Of a stretch of DNA of 64,000 bases, positions 1 to 11,319 are shown in pieces (positions within the stretch are counted from its first letter, which is position 1; every line of letters starts with the position of its first letter). The translations under genes were made by a program, and so were the position numbers. Under the pieces are notes generated by a model. The model did not search any database and had not been told where the DNA came from. It saw nothing but the letters and a program-made list of their open reading frames with translations. The stretch comes from Macrophomina tecta (lineage: Eukaryota; Ascomycota; Dothideomycetes; Botryosphaeriales; Botryosphaeriaceae). The stretch is taken from positions 2,046,001 through 2,110,000 of the forward strand of contig JAKSGN010000038.1 of the NCBI GenBank assembly GCA_024180945.1, in the 5' to 3' direction.

Positions 1-113
1 ACTCTAACTAGATAATATTAACTCTTAGTAGCTTCTTCGCCCGGGCAAGGCTCGAGAAGGCGTTAAACGCGTAGATATAACGGGCGAGCTATCTACTCTA
101 ACGACGCGACTAG

Positions 114-909
114 TGTAACGGCGGCCTCTTCCACTAGGCTTCGGAGTCGCCTAGCAGGGTCAGGTAGCGGTAAGGTTTACCTTGAAGGACAAGAGAAGGG
201 TAAAGGATTGGAACGATGGGTAGCGATCACGTGACAGGTCGGTGCGCGGTGCGCGTCAGGCTTGTTACCTCCAATAAGTCTGTATTGGAATCTTGAGTTG
301 ACCACGAAGGCCAAAGTACTACCTAATGAGTGTGTTCTATATACTGTAGGAAAGCTATGACAATCTGGGGATCAGGACGACTGTTGGATCAGTCGTGGTG
401 TTGGATCAATCTGAGAGTTGGATCAGTGCCAAGGCTTCTGATCCTCGAGTGGGCCTGGTGGGCCCCACGTGACTTGGGCGCTAATGCCCGTTTTCCGGAA
501 TCCGACTTCTTCCTTGATGAGCGGACGATATGTCCGCCTTTCTCTTGTTCGTTCTTCGTGCTCGAAAGTCGGTTTCCCGGGTTCCATCTCCTGCCCTTGG
601 CAAGGGTGTATACTCCTGTACTTACTACCCGGTTTGGCCAAGCGTACTTCCGTGACTGATTCTTCCCCTGCGGGATTCTGCCCTTGGTGTGTCGCTGCGC
701 CGCGTGGGCGTCGTTCCCGTGTGGGCTTCTGTTGTTGCCTAGCCTGGGTCCGTACGCGCCGTCCTCCCTTGAGGCTGGTTTTCCCGTGCGGGCGCCTTGG
801 TCGTGCGGCTCTGCTGCCCGTGAGGGTTTCTGGCCCCTGCGGTGCCTTTTCCCGTGCGGGCTCCCAGCCCGTGGGGTCATAAAGCCCTTGTCCCCGGGGG
901 TTCGTAACA
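114..909. mobile_element. Solo LTR of a retrotransposon, 796 bp
   Basis: The segment begins TGTAAC and ends GTAACA, the TG..CA ends of an LTR, and is flanked by a perfect 5-bp duplication ACTAG (109-113 and 910-914). It interrupts one arm of the surrounding inverted repeat. The other arm carries the uninterrupted empty site with a single ACTAG (CTAGT at 2896-2900), which proves insertion. No internal gag/pol or second LTR is present, so it is a solo LTR, presumably left by LTR-LTR recombination. Its base composition is normal, with CpA and TpG present, unlike the RIP-mutated host, so it arrived after RIP or escaped it. Reading frames inside it are accidental. Confidence 0.88.
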
Positions 910-1469
910 ACTAGAAGCCTCGCCGGAGCCTTCTTTAAGCTCTTATAGGCACGTCTATAACCCCCGAGTAGCTTATACACGCGGTAGGCTAAGGTAGGAT
1001 AATACTACTCATAGAGAGCCTTCGTAATACGAGGTAATTACGAGCTAGTAGGCGGCTGTAATAGGTAAGGCGAAGAGAATAGTAAGGTCGCCTAGAAGAA
1101 GGTAGGTGGCTTCTACGGCTATAATACTAATACTAATATAGAAGACTATATTTACGACCTTCGCTACGTCTCTTACGTTAATAATAGCTAATACATTATA
1201 GCTGACTTATACTTTTTTAGCTAATAAGCCTTCTTCGGCGCTACTACTAAACGAGCCTCCTTCGGCGCCGCTACTAAATAAGCCTTCTCTGTTACTAATA
1301 CCTCCGTTACTAACGCCTTTTTTAGCATAATAGCCGCCTAAATAGTAGCCTTAATACTAGACTAAATAACTAAGACGTAAGAGAGGCTAGCTACTAGATA
1401 GAAAAGATACTAAGCCGCGTAAGAAGCTATAGAAGAGACGCCTTAATAATAGCGAGTTTATTTAGACCA

Positions 1470-1589
1470 CTAGTAACGACGCTAGTAACGATACTACTAC
1501 TAGTAACGATGCTACCGCTAGTAACGAGGCCGCTAGTAACGAGGCCGCTAGTAACAAGGCTAGTAACGAGGCTAGTAATGAGGCTAGGG
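1470..1589 (+). repeat. Degenerate tandem array, core CTAGTAACGA(G/C)
   Basis: About ten imperfect copies of a 9-15 bp unit built on GCTAGTAACGAG. In one frame it would read as Ala-Ser-Asn-Glu repeats, so it may be the low-complexity stretch of a former element protein. It lies in the left arm and has its mirror copy at 2224-2342. Confidence 0.75.
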
Positions 1590-1877
1590 GCAGTTTAGAT
1601 AACGTATAAGGTACAGATAAGAGTATTTATACTCGGGTTAGCGTAGGGTAGGTGTAGAAGGGTCGTTTTAGTCGATTCTATATAGAAAAGAGGCTCCTAG
1701 AGGCTTCTAGAGCCTATAAAGAATAAGATAGTAATAGAAGAGCTTATAGATAGCTTATACGATGTTACGATTAGCCGCCTCGCCGTATATTTTAATATAT
1801 AGATATTTATAGGAGATAAAGCCAAAATCTCCGAATTTTAGAATAAAAATGGTGGAGATTTTATATATATCCCGATA

Positions 1878-1940
1878 AGGTGTTAGTTTATCGAAATTAG
1901 GTGTTAGTTTACCGAAATTAGGTGTTAGAAATACCTATAC
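1878..1940 (+). repeat. Three 21-bp units in the spacer of the inverted repeat
   Basis: Three consecutive 21-bp units start at 1878, 1899 and 1920. All start AGGTGTTAG; the first two continue TTTAYCGAAATT and the last ends AAATACCTATAC. The array fills nearly the whole spacer between the arms and is present in one orientation only. The same three-unit array recurs at 5766-5828. Confidence 0.85.
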
Positions 1941-3008
1941 TATATATAAAATCTCTACCGTTTTTACCCTAAAATTCGGAGATTTTGGCTTTATCTCCTA
2001 TAAATATCTATATATTAAAATATACGGCGAGGCGGCTAACCGCGACGTTGTATAAGCTATCTATAAGCTCTTCTATTACTATCTTATTCTTTATAGGCTC
2101 TAGGAGTCTCTAGAAGCCTCTTTTCTATATAGAATTAACTAAAACGACCCTTCTATACCTACTCTACGCTAATCTAAGTATAAATACCCTTGTCCGTGCT
2201 TTATGCGTTGTCTAAACTATTTCTAGCCTCGTTACTAGCCTTGTTACTAGCCTTGTTACTAGCGGCCTCGTTACTAGCGGCCTCGTTACTAGTAGTAGCG
2301 TCGTTACTAGCGGTAGCGTCGTTACTAGCGTCGTTACTAGCGGTCTAAATAAACTCGCTATTATTAAGGTACCTCTTTTATAGCTTCTTACGCGGCTTAG
2401 TATTCTTTCTACCTAGCGGTCGGCCTCTCTTACATTTTAGTTATTTAGTCTAGTATTAAGGCTGCTATTTAGGCGGCTATTACGCTAAAAGAGGCGTTAG
2501 TAATAAAGATATTAGTAACGAAGAAGACTTATTTAGTAACGGCGCTAGAGGAGGCTCGTTTAGTAGTAGCGCCGGAGGAGGCTTATTAGCTAAAGAAGTA
2601 CGAGTCGGCTATAGCGTATTAGCTATTATCGACGTAAGAGATGTAGCGAAGGCCGTAAATACGGCCTTTTATATTAGTATTAGTGTTATAGCCGTAGGAG
2701 CTATTTACCTTCTCCTAGGCGGCCTTACTATTCTTCTCGCCTTATCTATTATAGCCGCCTACTAGCTTGTAATTACCTCGTGTTATAAAGGCTCTCTATG
2801 AGTAGTATTGTTCTACCTTAGCCTACCGCGTGTATAAGCTACTTAGGGATTATAGATATACCTATAAGAGCCTAGAGGAGGCTCCGGCGAGGCTTCTAGT
2901 CGCGTTATTAGAGTAGGTAGCTCGCCTATTATATCTACGCATTTAACGCCTTCTTAAGCCTTACCCGGGCGGAGAAGCTACTAAGAGTTAATATTATCTA
3001 GTTAGAGT
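1941..3008 (-). repeat. Right arm of large inverted repeat
   Basis: This is the reverse-complement partner of 1-1869 without the LTR. It keeps the empty LTR target site at 2896-2900. Differences between the arms are largely C/T and G/A, as expected if both were hit independently by RIP. The sequence beyond 3008 is equally RIP-mutated, but its partner would lie outside the window. Confidence 0.85.
2224..2342 (-). repeat. Mirror copy of the tandem array
   Basis: The same imperfect units on the opposite strand (CTCGTTACTAGC), in the right arm of the inverted repeat. Copy number and order differ slightly from the left arm, so the arms have drifted at this array. Confidence 0.75.
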
Positions 3009-5765
3009 CGCTAGCTAGGGTTACGATTAAGCTAGCGACGTATACGGTAATAGTAAGGTAGGCCGTACATTACCTAGAAGTTATTAGTATAGGTATAGCT
3101 CTTAACGTTATAAAAGCCGTCGCGGTTCTCTTACTAGCGAAGAAGATAAGTCTAATATAGAAGTAGCTATAGCGCCTTATATAATACCTCTCTCTTAATA
3201 TCGTCATTAAATAGCGCCTTACTCGCAGTCTCTTATAGCTAGCGTGAATACTGCTTCGTATAATACGCCTTTAGTGCCGTGAACTACGCGCGAATATATA
3301 TTATAACGTTAATCTTAACCTTTAGAAGGTCGCCGGATAAGACGAGTAAGTAACTCTTAAGGTAATAATAAGTGCCCTTAAGCCGTAAGGTAATAAAATT
3401 ACCGTAATAACGATAATGGCTTATCTATACTATATACTACTACTTCTTATAAGGCTCCTACTCTTTACGAATATAGCTAAGGAGGCCCTTTTATAAGTTA
3501 TAGTCGGTATAGAGCTTCTATTAATGGCTAGTAAAGTCCTCTTACGTAGCGGTATTTATTACCTTCTTCTAACGGCTTATAAACGCTTTGCGTAGCTACT
3601 GCTACTACTCTTAAAATTTAGGCTCTTAGCCGTTATATATAATTTAAACCTTATACGCGTGCTTAAGCACATTAGTATAGATGTGCTAAGCATAGAGAAG
3701 CTATGTAGATAAAGAAAAATAAGTAGTAAGGGCGTTCTTTAGCACTCGATTCTTATCGATAACGAATATGTCTAGAATAAGATTATTACCAAGGGCTCGT
3801 TTAAAAAATCTAATAGCCGTAGAGTAGGTATTCTCGTCCTTACGTGCGATAAAGTAGAAGCTAATGGTAAAACTACTACTTATATAGTCGACGCTAATAA
3901 TATATAAAAGCGGTATCTTATATATATTAGTCTTATATATATAGTTAAGAAGGACGACGCCGTGCTAGCGCTTTAGCGCCTAGAGGCTTATCTTATACGC
4001 GAAGAAAAATATATTAAGCTACTATTAGCTATTAAGAGTATAATAGGTAAACTAGTTAGAGTCGTCTTTTAGCTTATTAAGGAGCGCTTAGGTAGAAGTC
4101 CGGCCCTATAGGCGCTCGAGCTTATACTACCGCTTCTCGTACTTAACGTCTTAGATGGTAATGTAAGAGGCATTAAGAGCCGCGTCGCTAGTAATAATAC
4201 TCTATATACGTGTTACGGCGTAGCCTGCATAGGGTAATAAAGGTAGGAATAGCCCTGCCGAAGACGAGTAGAACCGAAGAGATATAGATTAGGAATTACG
4301 TAACTTCCGCAATTAGTCGGACCTACTCGCCTAGAAATTAAGTAGGTTAACCTAACTACTTAGTAGAATAGTCGCGATTAGTTACTAAGTATAATACCTT
4401 TACTAAGTATATAGATTATATATATTTCCTACTAGTATATAAACTACGCTCTTTAGATAGTTTTAACCTTCGTAGTTAACTTTAATAATAATTTAGTATA
4501 TTATTAGTAACACGGCCTTCGCACGTAGTACTTAGTCTTATTACGTATTCGACTTGCTCTTACCCTCTTCTTATACCTACTTAAGAAAAACCCCCTCGAT
4601 AGGTTTTCTCTCTCTTTAGTATTTAGATTCTTAGAGGCAGAGGCCCGCTCATTATAGTACGCTTCGGCGGTGTGCCTTAATTAGTAAGCTCGCGAATCTT
4701 TACTATAACCTCTAGCGTACGTTTGCAGTAAGTAGGATGTGCAGAAGGATTAAGAGACGTATTATAAGTAATAATAATATTATGTAATAGTGGGTTAGTT
4801 AATAGAGTAATACGTACGGCCTTAACGTGGCCTACGATAAGTATAGTAACCTCCTACTCGTTACCGTTACCTACGCGCACGATTAATACGCGATAGAGGT
4901 AGCCGTAGCCTCTCTAAGTTATCTTACGTTTAGTCGTAGTAGATATATACTCGTATATTATATTATAATAGAGCTCTCTACTTCTTAGTACTCTTTTCTC
5001 TTTACATTGTTATTACGTCTTCTTTAAGTGGAGTACGCGATAGGCGTAGCTATAAGCTCGCGCCTAGCTACCTAGTACTTATTCTACTACGGCGAGAGAA
5101 GAGTAGGTAGCCTTAAAAGATAGAATAAGAGGCGTCGGGTCGTTATTATTAGTCTTGTCATTAGTATTAAACATTTCGTTAAAGAAGGCGGTGGTCGTAT
5201 TAGTATCGTGCGTTAATTTTATAGCTAGAGTTACCTACCCTAGAATAGTACTAATTTCACTTAGAAAACATTTCTCCGCGTACGTAGAGCTTTTTAAGAC
5301 ATCGTCTAGGCTACTTATAGCGGTAGAAACGCTACCCGCGTCGGTAGTTAATATACTAATTAGTCGTTATAAGGTGGGCGGGTATAGTTAGATGCGTGTA
5401 TTAGTTAGTATTAATTATACTTATGCCCGACGTCGCTAGCCGGCCCTGCACTAAGACTATAGTAGTAGGCGGTAGGAGGTAGCCCGCGCTTAGCGAGATT
5501 CTACTCTATATAAAGGCTCTGCAGCGATTTATTGCGCACAAAGGTTTTAGTAATATATTATAATACGTACTCGTACAATTTTAATGCAACTCCGCTAAAT
5601 AATTTAGAATATCTTGTTTTAGTAGAGGAAAAAGTTTCGTAATATTATAGCGACTGCTTACTATAATACACGCTTCTATATACGCTGTATAATAGTTACG
5701 CAATTTTGGTGTTCCTTACCAAGATGCTAACCCGGGTATATACCGGAACTACTTAATTAGGCAAT

Positions 5766-5828
5766 AGGTATTAGTTTACCAAAATCAGGTGTTAGTTTAC
5801 CGAAATCAGGTATTAGAAATGCCCATGC
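5766..5828 (+). repeat. Second copy of the 21-bp three-unit array
   Basis: Units begin at 5766, 5787 and 5808 with AGGTRTTAG; the last unit ends AAATGCCCATGC. Unit number, length and order are the same as in 1878-1940, with transition differences. It sits about 40 bp before the end of the RIP-mutated block, suggesting the end of an element. A more diverged unit may lie at 5706-5726. Confidence 0.85.
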
Positions 5829-5870
5829 CAATTACTACTCTAGTAACTAGTACTATGCCGCGAAATACCC

Positions 5871-7186
5871 GTTGCGGCTATTGGCTTATTTCCTTCCTTT
5901 TTTTTTTTTTTTTTTTTTTTATACACGGTGTGTAACGGAATTGTTCTTTGCTGGGATTTTGCTGGATCTTACGAGAGATCGCTTTTCTTTTCAGTTAGGG
6001 CTCCCCCTTAGGAAAGTGAAATGGCGCGGTATCAGGTTTTTGCCAGATTTAGCAGCCGGCAGCTTTTCATACCGCAGGGTGTCAGATAGCGTTATTTCTT
6101 GCTTGATCTTGGCGTCATGGGGGAATAAAGGCAAGGAACCTCAGGCCTGGAACAGGCGTGCGCACGCATTGACGGTAGCCCATTCCAAATGCCGGGGAAA
6201 GCTTTGTGCTTTGTCCGCCAAGATTTGGCGCCAAGAGTCGCGTATAAGGGCGCCTTACGCGTCCTCAAACCGTTTGCACGGGCCTTCTTTTTATTTTTCG
6301 AACCTCGCTTCGTGGGATCGAGTGGAAGACGAGCAATTTTTTTTTTTTTTTGTGTTCTTTGCTTCTTGGTGACGGTTTAGGAGCACTGGGAATGGGAAAT
6401 TGATAGCAGCAGTTGGAATTTTTCTTCCCTCTTCTTCTTCTTTTTCTTTGTCATCATCATCATCTGGTTCTACTATTCTACTCCTTATCTTTTCGTTCGA
6501 CGCGACAAGAAAATGGAAACCGTTATTTAAGAGAAACCTTCCCCTGTAGGGAAACGTTGAGGCCCCAAAGCAAAAGGAAGGGAAAAAGCAGAACCGCCCC
6601 TCTCCCCCGATTCTCAGAACAACAGTGTCTCACACCTTCCCCATGCAGCAGCCCCGAATAAGTTGCGAAAAAAAAAAGACAAGAAAGGATTGCCAGTAAA
6701 TAGTCATACACGTTATAAAAAGAGAAGGAAAGAAAAAATAAAAGAGGCACCATGGTTTCGACATGACTCGTCAACAAAGCAAGAGATATCCGTCTTCCTC
6801 GGCAAGTTCTGGCGGAAAGACGGGTCGTAAGAATCGATTATTGCCTTGCGAGGAAGGGGGATGACTTTGAGCAATTGCAGCTGCGAACACACACTGGTTA
6901 CGCACAAACCACTCCACAAGCCATCCCCGATTACCAGATTTGAAAAAAAAAAAAAAAAAGAAAATGGAAACTACGACGTGAGGTTTTGACGTGACGGAGT
7001 TGCTGATATATTGCCGTTGATACGGAAACCAGTCCGTTTCAAAGATCCCCCTTTCCCTTTTTTTGCTCTCTGTCCCCTTCTTTGCACTACCTTTGGGCTT
7101 TCCTGAAAATATGCAAAAATGAAGGGTGAAAAGAGAAGGGGTTGGAAAAGCTAGCTGTTGATGCTTTGGCAAGGATGGCGCCAGGC
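5871..7186. other. Intergenic, homopolymer-rich
   Basis: This is the transition from the RIP block to normal sequence. It holds long T tracts near 5898-5920 and 6330-6350 and an A tract near 6941-6958. Frames here are short or homopolymer-driven. It includes the 3' flank of the ZIP transporter gene. I see no gene. Confidence 0.6.
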
Positions 7187-8843
7187 TTAAGCGAAGGCAC
7201 CCACGATGGACATGCCGGAGGCTAATTAATCCATTAGTATCATAATGGAAGCACCGGAGTATGTTAAAAGACTTACCGCCAAGCATCACGTAAGAAAAGG
7301 CCATGATCTTGTCCTTCTTGCTCATAATCATGCGGGCCTCCTCCGATAGGAAGTCCTCCTGGAGCAGGTTGACGAGGGCGGCGTAGATGAGCAGGCCGGA
7401 CGAGATTGCGTTGAAGGTGCCGACCATGATGAGGCCGAAGGCGGAGGCAAGGTCGAACGAGTTGCGGGCCAACAGGCCGATGGCCTGGCCGATTGGCGCG
7501 GTCGTGCCGAACGCGACAACGAGCAACCACGGTTTGTACGAGCCCTTGGGATAGGGAACAGCGGCGATACGCGAGCCCAGGCCGAGACCTTCGAACGTCT
7601 GGTGGAACATGATAGCAATGAGCAGGATGACGAAGCCGTCAGTGGTTGCGGACACGGTCATGCCGACGAAGACAGAGTGGAACAGGATACCGCCCTCAAG
7701 CATTGTGATATTGAGAGACATCTTGCGCAGCACTTGGGGATCAACAGCGCCCTGGCCGCCCTCTTCGATGTCGTGATCGTCATCGAAGAAGGAGACCTCC
7801 TTCTCCGAGGCTGAGGCCTGCTTGTCCGAGTAGCCAGGGAGGGCGGTGGCGTGGCGGTCGATCATCGAGAGCATCTCATCGCGCTGGCGGATGTACTGCG
7901 AGTAGAAGGCAATGAACCAGGCGGGCATCTCCGAGGGCTTCTGGTCGCCCATGGGGGGCATGGGCACTTCCTCGTCACTAGCTCGGTGTGTTAGAGCTTG
8001 TATCCTCTTCTGAAACTTCTTGGTGCGTTTTGGAATTGAGGCACTTACTCTCTCTCGCGGACGTAAGCCTGCTTGGCATCACTCCACGCATATGACTTCT
8101 CGAAGCTCTCCTCAGAATCGGTACGGCTCATGGGGGCCATGGGAGACCGTGCGGGCCTCCGCGGGGCTTGAGCGGGTGTGGGCATTGGGATCGGGGCCGA
8201 GACACCCTGGCCGGTTGGACCGCCGTGGTTGTGGGCCTGTCCGCCCATCTTCGCGTTGAGGTACATCTCAAGCACGAAGAGGCAGAAGAGCGAGCCCATC
8301 ATGATGACACCGGGCATAGCAGGGTATTGCTCGGTGAAAAGCGGCGGCAGGCATGGGTCATTAAGAGATGAAAATGCAGTAGGGAGCAGCTGATCCGCAG
8401 AAGCAATTAATTAGCCATCAGCTTCTTCTTATGGCTTGCACCGCATCACGTTAAAGGTTCAAGAGCAGAAATTCGACAGAGCAGGGATGCAGAGGTTGGA
8501 CGCACATGGACAAATGCCGTGGCAATGAGGACACCAGTACCGAAGTGTTTGCAGAAGAAGAAAGCCTTTGGAGGAATCTTCATCCAAGGGAACTTCTTTG
8601 CCACTACCGGAAAGCCGGCTCCTATTGATACAGTCAGACATCGGCCAAGAAGAGTTTCAGCATAAGGTATATTGCATACCGCCAATACTAGTAAACAAAA
8701 CGAGGACTGGGAAACGTTAGCGAACTACACCAGCAGGGCACTTATGACTGATGAGCCTTACAAAGAGCGACAACGTGAAGCGGAAGGTCGTACTCCTCGG
8801 TCCCTGCCTCAGAGCCGCACTGCGGACGCTCCATGTCGGACAT
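7187..8843 (-). CDS. ZIP-family zinc/iron permease, plasma membrane (Zrt1/ZrtA type)
   Basis: Imports zinc (possibly iron) across the plasma membrane. Six exons on the minus strand: 8843-8762, 8706-8680, 8621-8506, 8389-8049, 7977-7277 and 7221-7187, which join to 434 codons (433 aa). Start chosen at MSDMERPQCG because the following exons restore the first membrane helix. Visible landmarks are the N-terminal helix ending in GFPVVAKKFPW, then HFGTGVLIATAFVHLLPTAF, a hydrophilic histidine-containing loop (GGQAHNHGG) with an acidic patch before helix 4 (FFDDDHDIEEGG), the metal-site helices HSVFVGMTV and MFHQTFEGLGLG (the ZIP HxxxE motif), and the usual C-terminus SGMSIVGAFA. Introns 1 and 2 flank a 27-nt exon. 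Length fits fungal Zrt-type carriers. Zinc versus iron preference cannot be read from sequence. It is the gene nearest the RIP island. Confidence 0.93.
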
Positions 8844-10127
8844 CGTGAAGGAGTGATATTAAGGCGCCGGGCCTTTGGTCGTTACAGCGAAAGGATTCAA
8901 AGGGGCAGCACCAGCTGCTGGTAATACAACGATTGAGCGAGAAGGGGGAAAGATCAGAAAGGGCAGAAGCAAGCTACCATTAGGCCGAAGGCAAGAAAGA
9001 AAAAGGCGTGGAGAGAAGGTAGGATGCAAATCAACTCAGCCGGGAGGAGTGCATCCGAAGGAAGCTTTCAGTCCCGAGCAGTGGAACGTTTGCTTTATGA
9101 AGCATTTCAAACCCCAGAGTTGAGCATATGTCTGAGCCGCTATCAGGAAGGCACCAAGGATGGCCGTGACAGATGCCGTGTGTGTAGTGCAGCAGATGAG
9201 AGTAGGGGCCACGGGACGTTGGCGGACTGTGCAGCAGCCGCGTCAAGTTTGGAGTAGGAACAGGCGGGCGGACGATCAGTCAAGCTTCTCCTTCGGGCTG
9301 GGCTGGTCGGTTTTCGACATGCAGCGCCGCAGACAGAGCCGATCGGTAGGGACTGGGCTCGGGTCGCGTGAGGGCTAGCACATCTTGAGACATAGCGCCA
9401 GGGCCGCGATGCTGATCCTGGGCGACGTGCTCCCTTCTTGGCTGTCACTGTTCCTACAACAGCATCTGCATGGAAGCATGGCAATGGGCGCCTGGAGACG
9501 CTAGCGCAGAGCGGCCGGGCGGACGAGGGGCGTTCCGAGCACATGCTTGAAGCTTGGCATGTGCGATTGGAGGCTTGAAGGCAGGCCCTACCTGTGCCGC
9601 AGCCAGTCAGACATCTCCCTGGCTACGTCGCCAAGACGCGCCCGTCCAGTGACACCGCTGCCAAAGCAATCTTGCAAAGTTTGTGTCCCGCGGGGTTCCC
9701 TGCGACTAAGGGTGATCGCCCGGATGTGAGACGGTGCCAAGCCTTCCCCATACACGGCTGTGGGGCTTGGACGCGCTGATGTCCATAGCCAACTCCACTG
9801 GCCCAGTATTACTTGACGATGTCGAGCTGGCCGCCCAGTGTCTCGGTGCTCAAGGTCATTTGAAATCGGACGAGATGTGTGCTCCTGAATGCACGATTTG
9901 TCACACTTGGACCGTCCACTACCGCCCGCCGCGCTGTCAAGACCCACTCTTAAACACGCAAGCCCATGGCGAAGCTCTTCAACGACCATCACAAGGCGCA
10001 ATTGGAGCCGGCCGAAGTCAGCCTCGCGGTAGGAACTTCTGTCTGTTGCATCGGGATGGCACGGAGAAGCATCGCGAGGAACAGTGCCAAGCAGTCATCA
10101 AACGTCTTCGTTATCCCTTACATGAGT
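8844..10127. other. Intergenic region
   Basis: Lies between the ZIP start and the 3' end of the alcohol dehydrogenase. It should contain the ZIP promoter. Open frames on both strands show no family features and no plausible splicing. I see nothing else. Confidence 0.6.
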
Positions 10128-11319
10128 CTACATCTTGATCACATATTTGCCGGTAACCTGGATCATGAAAATCGTCAGCTGCAACCGAGCAGGAAGTTGT
10201 CGGGGTCAAGCAATCACCCACCAGCCCGGACGCCGACTTCTTGGCTATCTCGGTCAAGTCTTCCAGCTTGGCCGTCTGCACAATTGGCGTGACTTGTTTG
10301 CGGTCCACAAATTCCAAGGCCTCGAGCACGTCACCACGAGTCCCCACGGCGGACCCGATGATGCGGTAGCCGTGGTCAATAAAGCTCAGCGGATGAAAGC
10401 TCATGGTCTGCGAGGGAGGCGGGATGCCAATGCAGACCAACGTTCCGAAGGGCGCCAACATGCCGAGCGAAGATTGATAGGCAGCTCCGCTTCCTGCCGT
10501 TACGAGAACCGCTGATACCCCGCGCCCTTCGGTTGCCTCCTTCACAGCCGCTGCCGCGTCGGGCACCTGCGTAACATCGACATAGACCTCCGCGCCCAGA
10601 CTCAAGCAGTACTCTCGCTTCTGCTCCCCCGCATCGACAGCCACGACATGGAAACCCATGGCCTTTGCATACTGGATTCCAAGGGCGCCAACTCCGCCAC
10701 CTGCTCCGGGAATCGCAACAGAGGTGCCAGGAGTAGCGCCGCAGATCTTGAGGGCCTTGTAGATGGTCAGGCCGCCGCACAGGATAGGGGCCAGCTCCTC
10801 GTCAGAGAGTTTTTCGGGAAGCTTCATGAGATAGCGGAAAGGCACAATCGTGTGCTCGGCGAAGGTGCCGTCAACCTTGCGGCCGGACTGGACTTGAGCA
10901 TAACAACGGGTCTCGCCATTCTCATGGAGGCACATTGCGCACTCGCCGCAAATGTCGCGCTGCCAAGCGATGCCGACGCGCTGACCCAGGCGGACCTGGG
11001 CCTCGGACAGAGAGGAGCCCAACTTGACGACACGGCCAATGCCTTCATGGCCCAGAATAGGGCGAGTCGGGCCAAGCTCGCCGGAGGCCAAAGCAAAGTC
11101 GGTGCCGCACACTCCGGAAGCAGACAGACGAACAAGCACATCGTTGGGGCCAGGCTCGGGAAGCGGAAGCTCCTGGACCTCGAAGGCCGGCTCGCGACCC
11201 TGTTTCTGGGGGGCGAGGACGTTGGGTTAGTATTGGAGCGGAGCATGATTATAGACACCGCATACCACAAGAACCGCAGCGCGGTGGTAAGCCGGAAGAC
11301 CGTTCTGAGCGATGGTCAT
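10128..11319 (-). CDS. Zinc-dependent alcohol dehydrogenase (MDR, ADH1-like)
   Basis: NAD(P)-linked oxidation of alcohols or reduction of aldehydes in the cytosol. Three exons: 11319-11266, 11205-10222 and 10157-10128; 355 aa. Start at MTIAQNGLPAYHRAAVLV, followed by a 60-bp intron. Catalytic zinc ligands lie in GVCGTDF (Cys51) and GHEG (His71-Glu72). The structural zinc site is CGECAMC plus a last Cys at 119 (Cys104, 107, 110, 119), with eight residues between the last two cysteines where ADH1 has seven. The NAD fold shows PGAGGGVGALGIQ. A 64-bp intron separates the last nine codons, VTGKYVIKM. Family and fold are clear; the substrate is not. A frame resembling a mitochondrial presequence lies upstream at 11466-11882 but does not splice in frame in an obvious way. 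Confidence 0.92.

Larger units (their letters stand above)
1..1869 (+). repeat. Left arm of large inverted repeat (interrupted)
   Basis: The reverse complement of this arm matches 1941-3008 with only scattered, mostly transition-type differences. Position 1 pairs with about 3008, and 1855-1869 pairs with 1941-1955. The arm is split by the solo LTR at 114-909 plus one copy of its target duplication. It is still paired at the window edge, so the arm probably extends further left. It could be a foldback element or two head-to-head copies of one transposon. Confidence 0.85.
1..5870. repeat. RIP-mutated repeat island
   Basis: A gene-free AT-rich block. Across it, apart from 114-909, CpA and TpG are almost absent while TpA is very frequent and CpG survives; in the line 1381-1440, for example, there is no CpA and no TpG. 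This is the signature of repeat-induced point mutation, the ascomycete defence that turns CpA into TpA in duplicated DNA. All frames are full of TAG and TAA, and no frame longer than 80 codons exists in the mutated part. The block holds a large inverted repeat, internal tandem arrays and two copies of a 21-bp motif array, described separately. I cannot assign the original element. Composition returns to normal near 5870-5900, at a long T tract. Confidence 0.88.

Noticed and set aside
330..980. Several overlapping frames of 70-185 codons
   Set aside because: They lie inside the solo LTR, which is non-coding.
5155..5391. 78-codon frame in the RIP block
   Set aside because: Surrounded by stop-riddled RIP-mutated DNA and has no recognisable protein features.
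5872..6372. 166-codon frame with Phe runs
   Set aside because: Phe runs come from T homopolymers; no domain.
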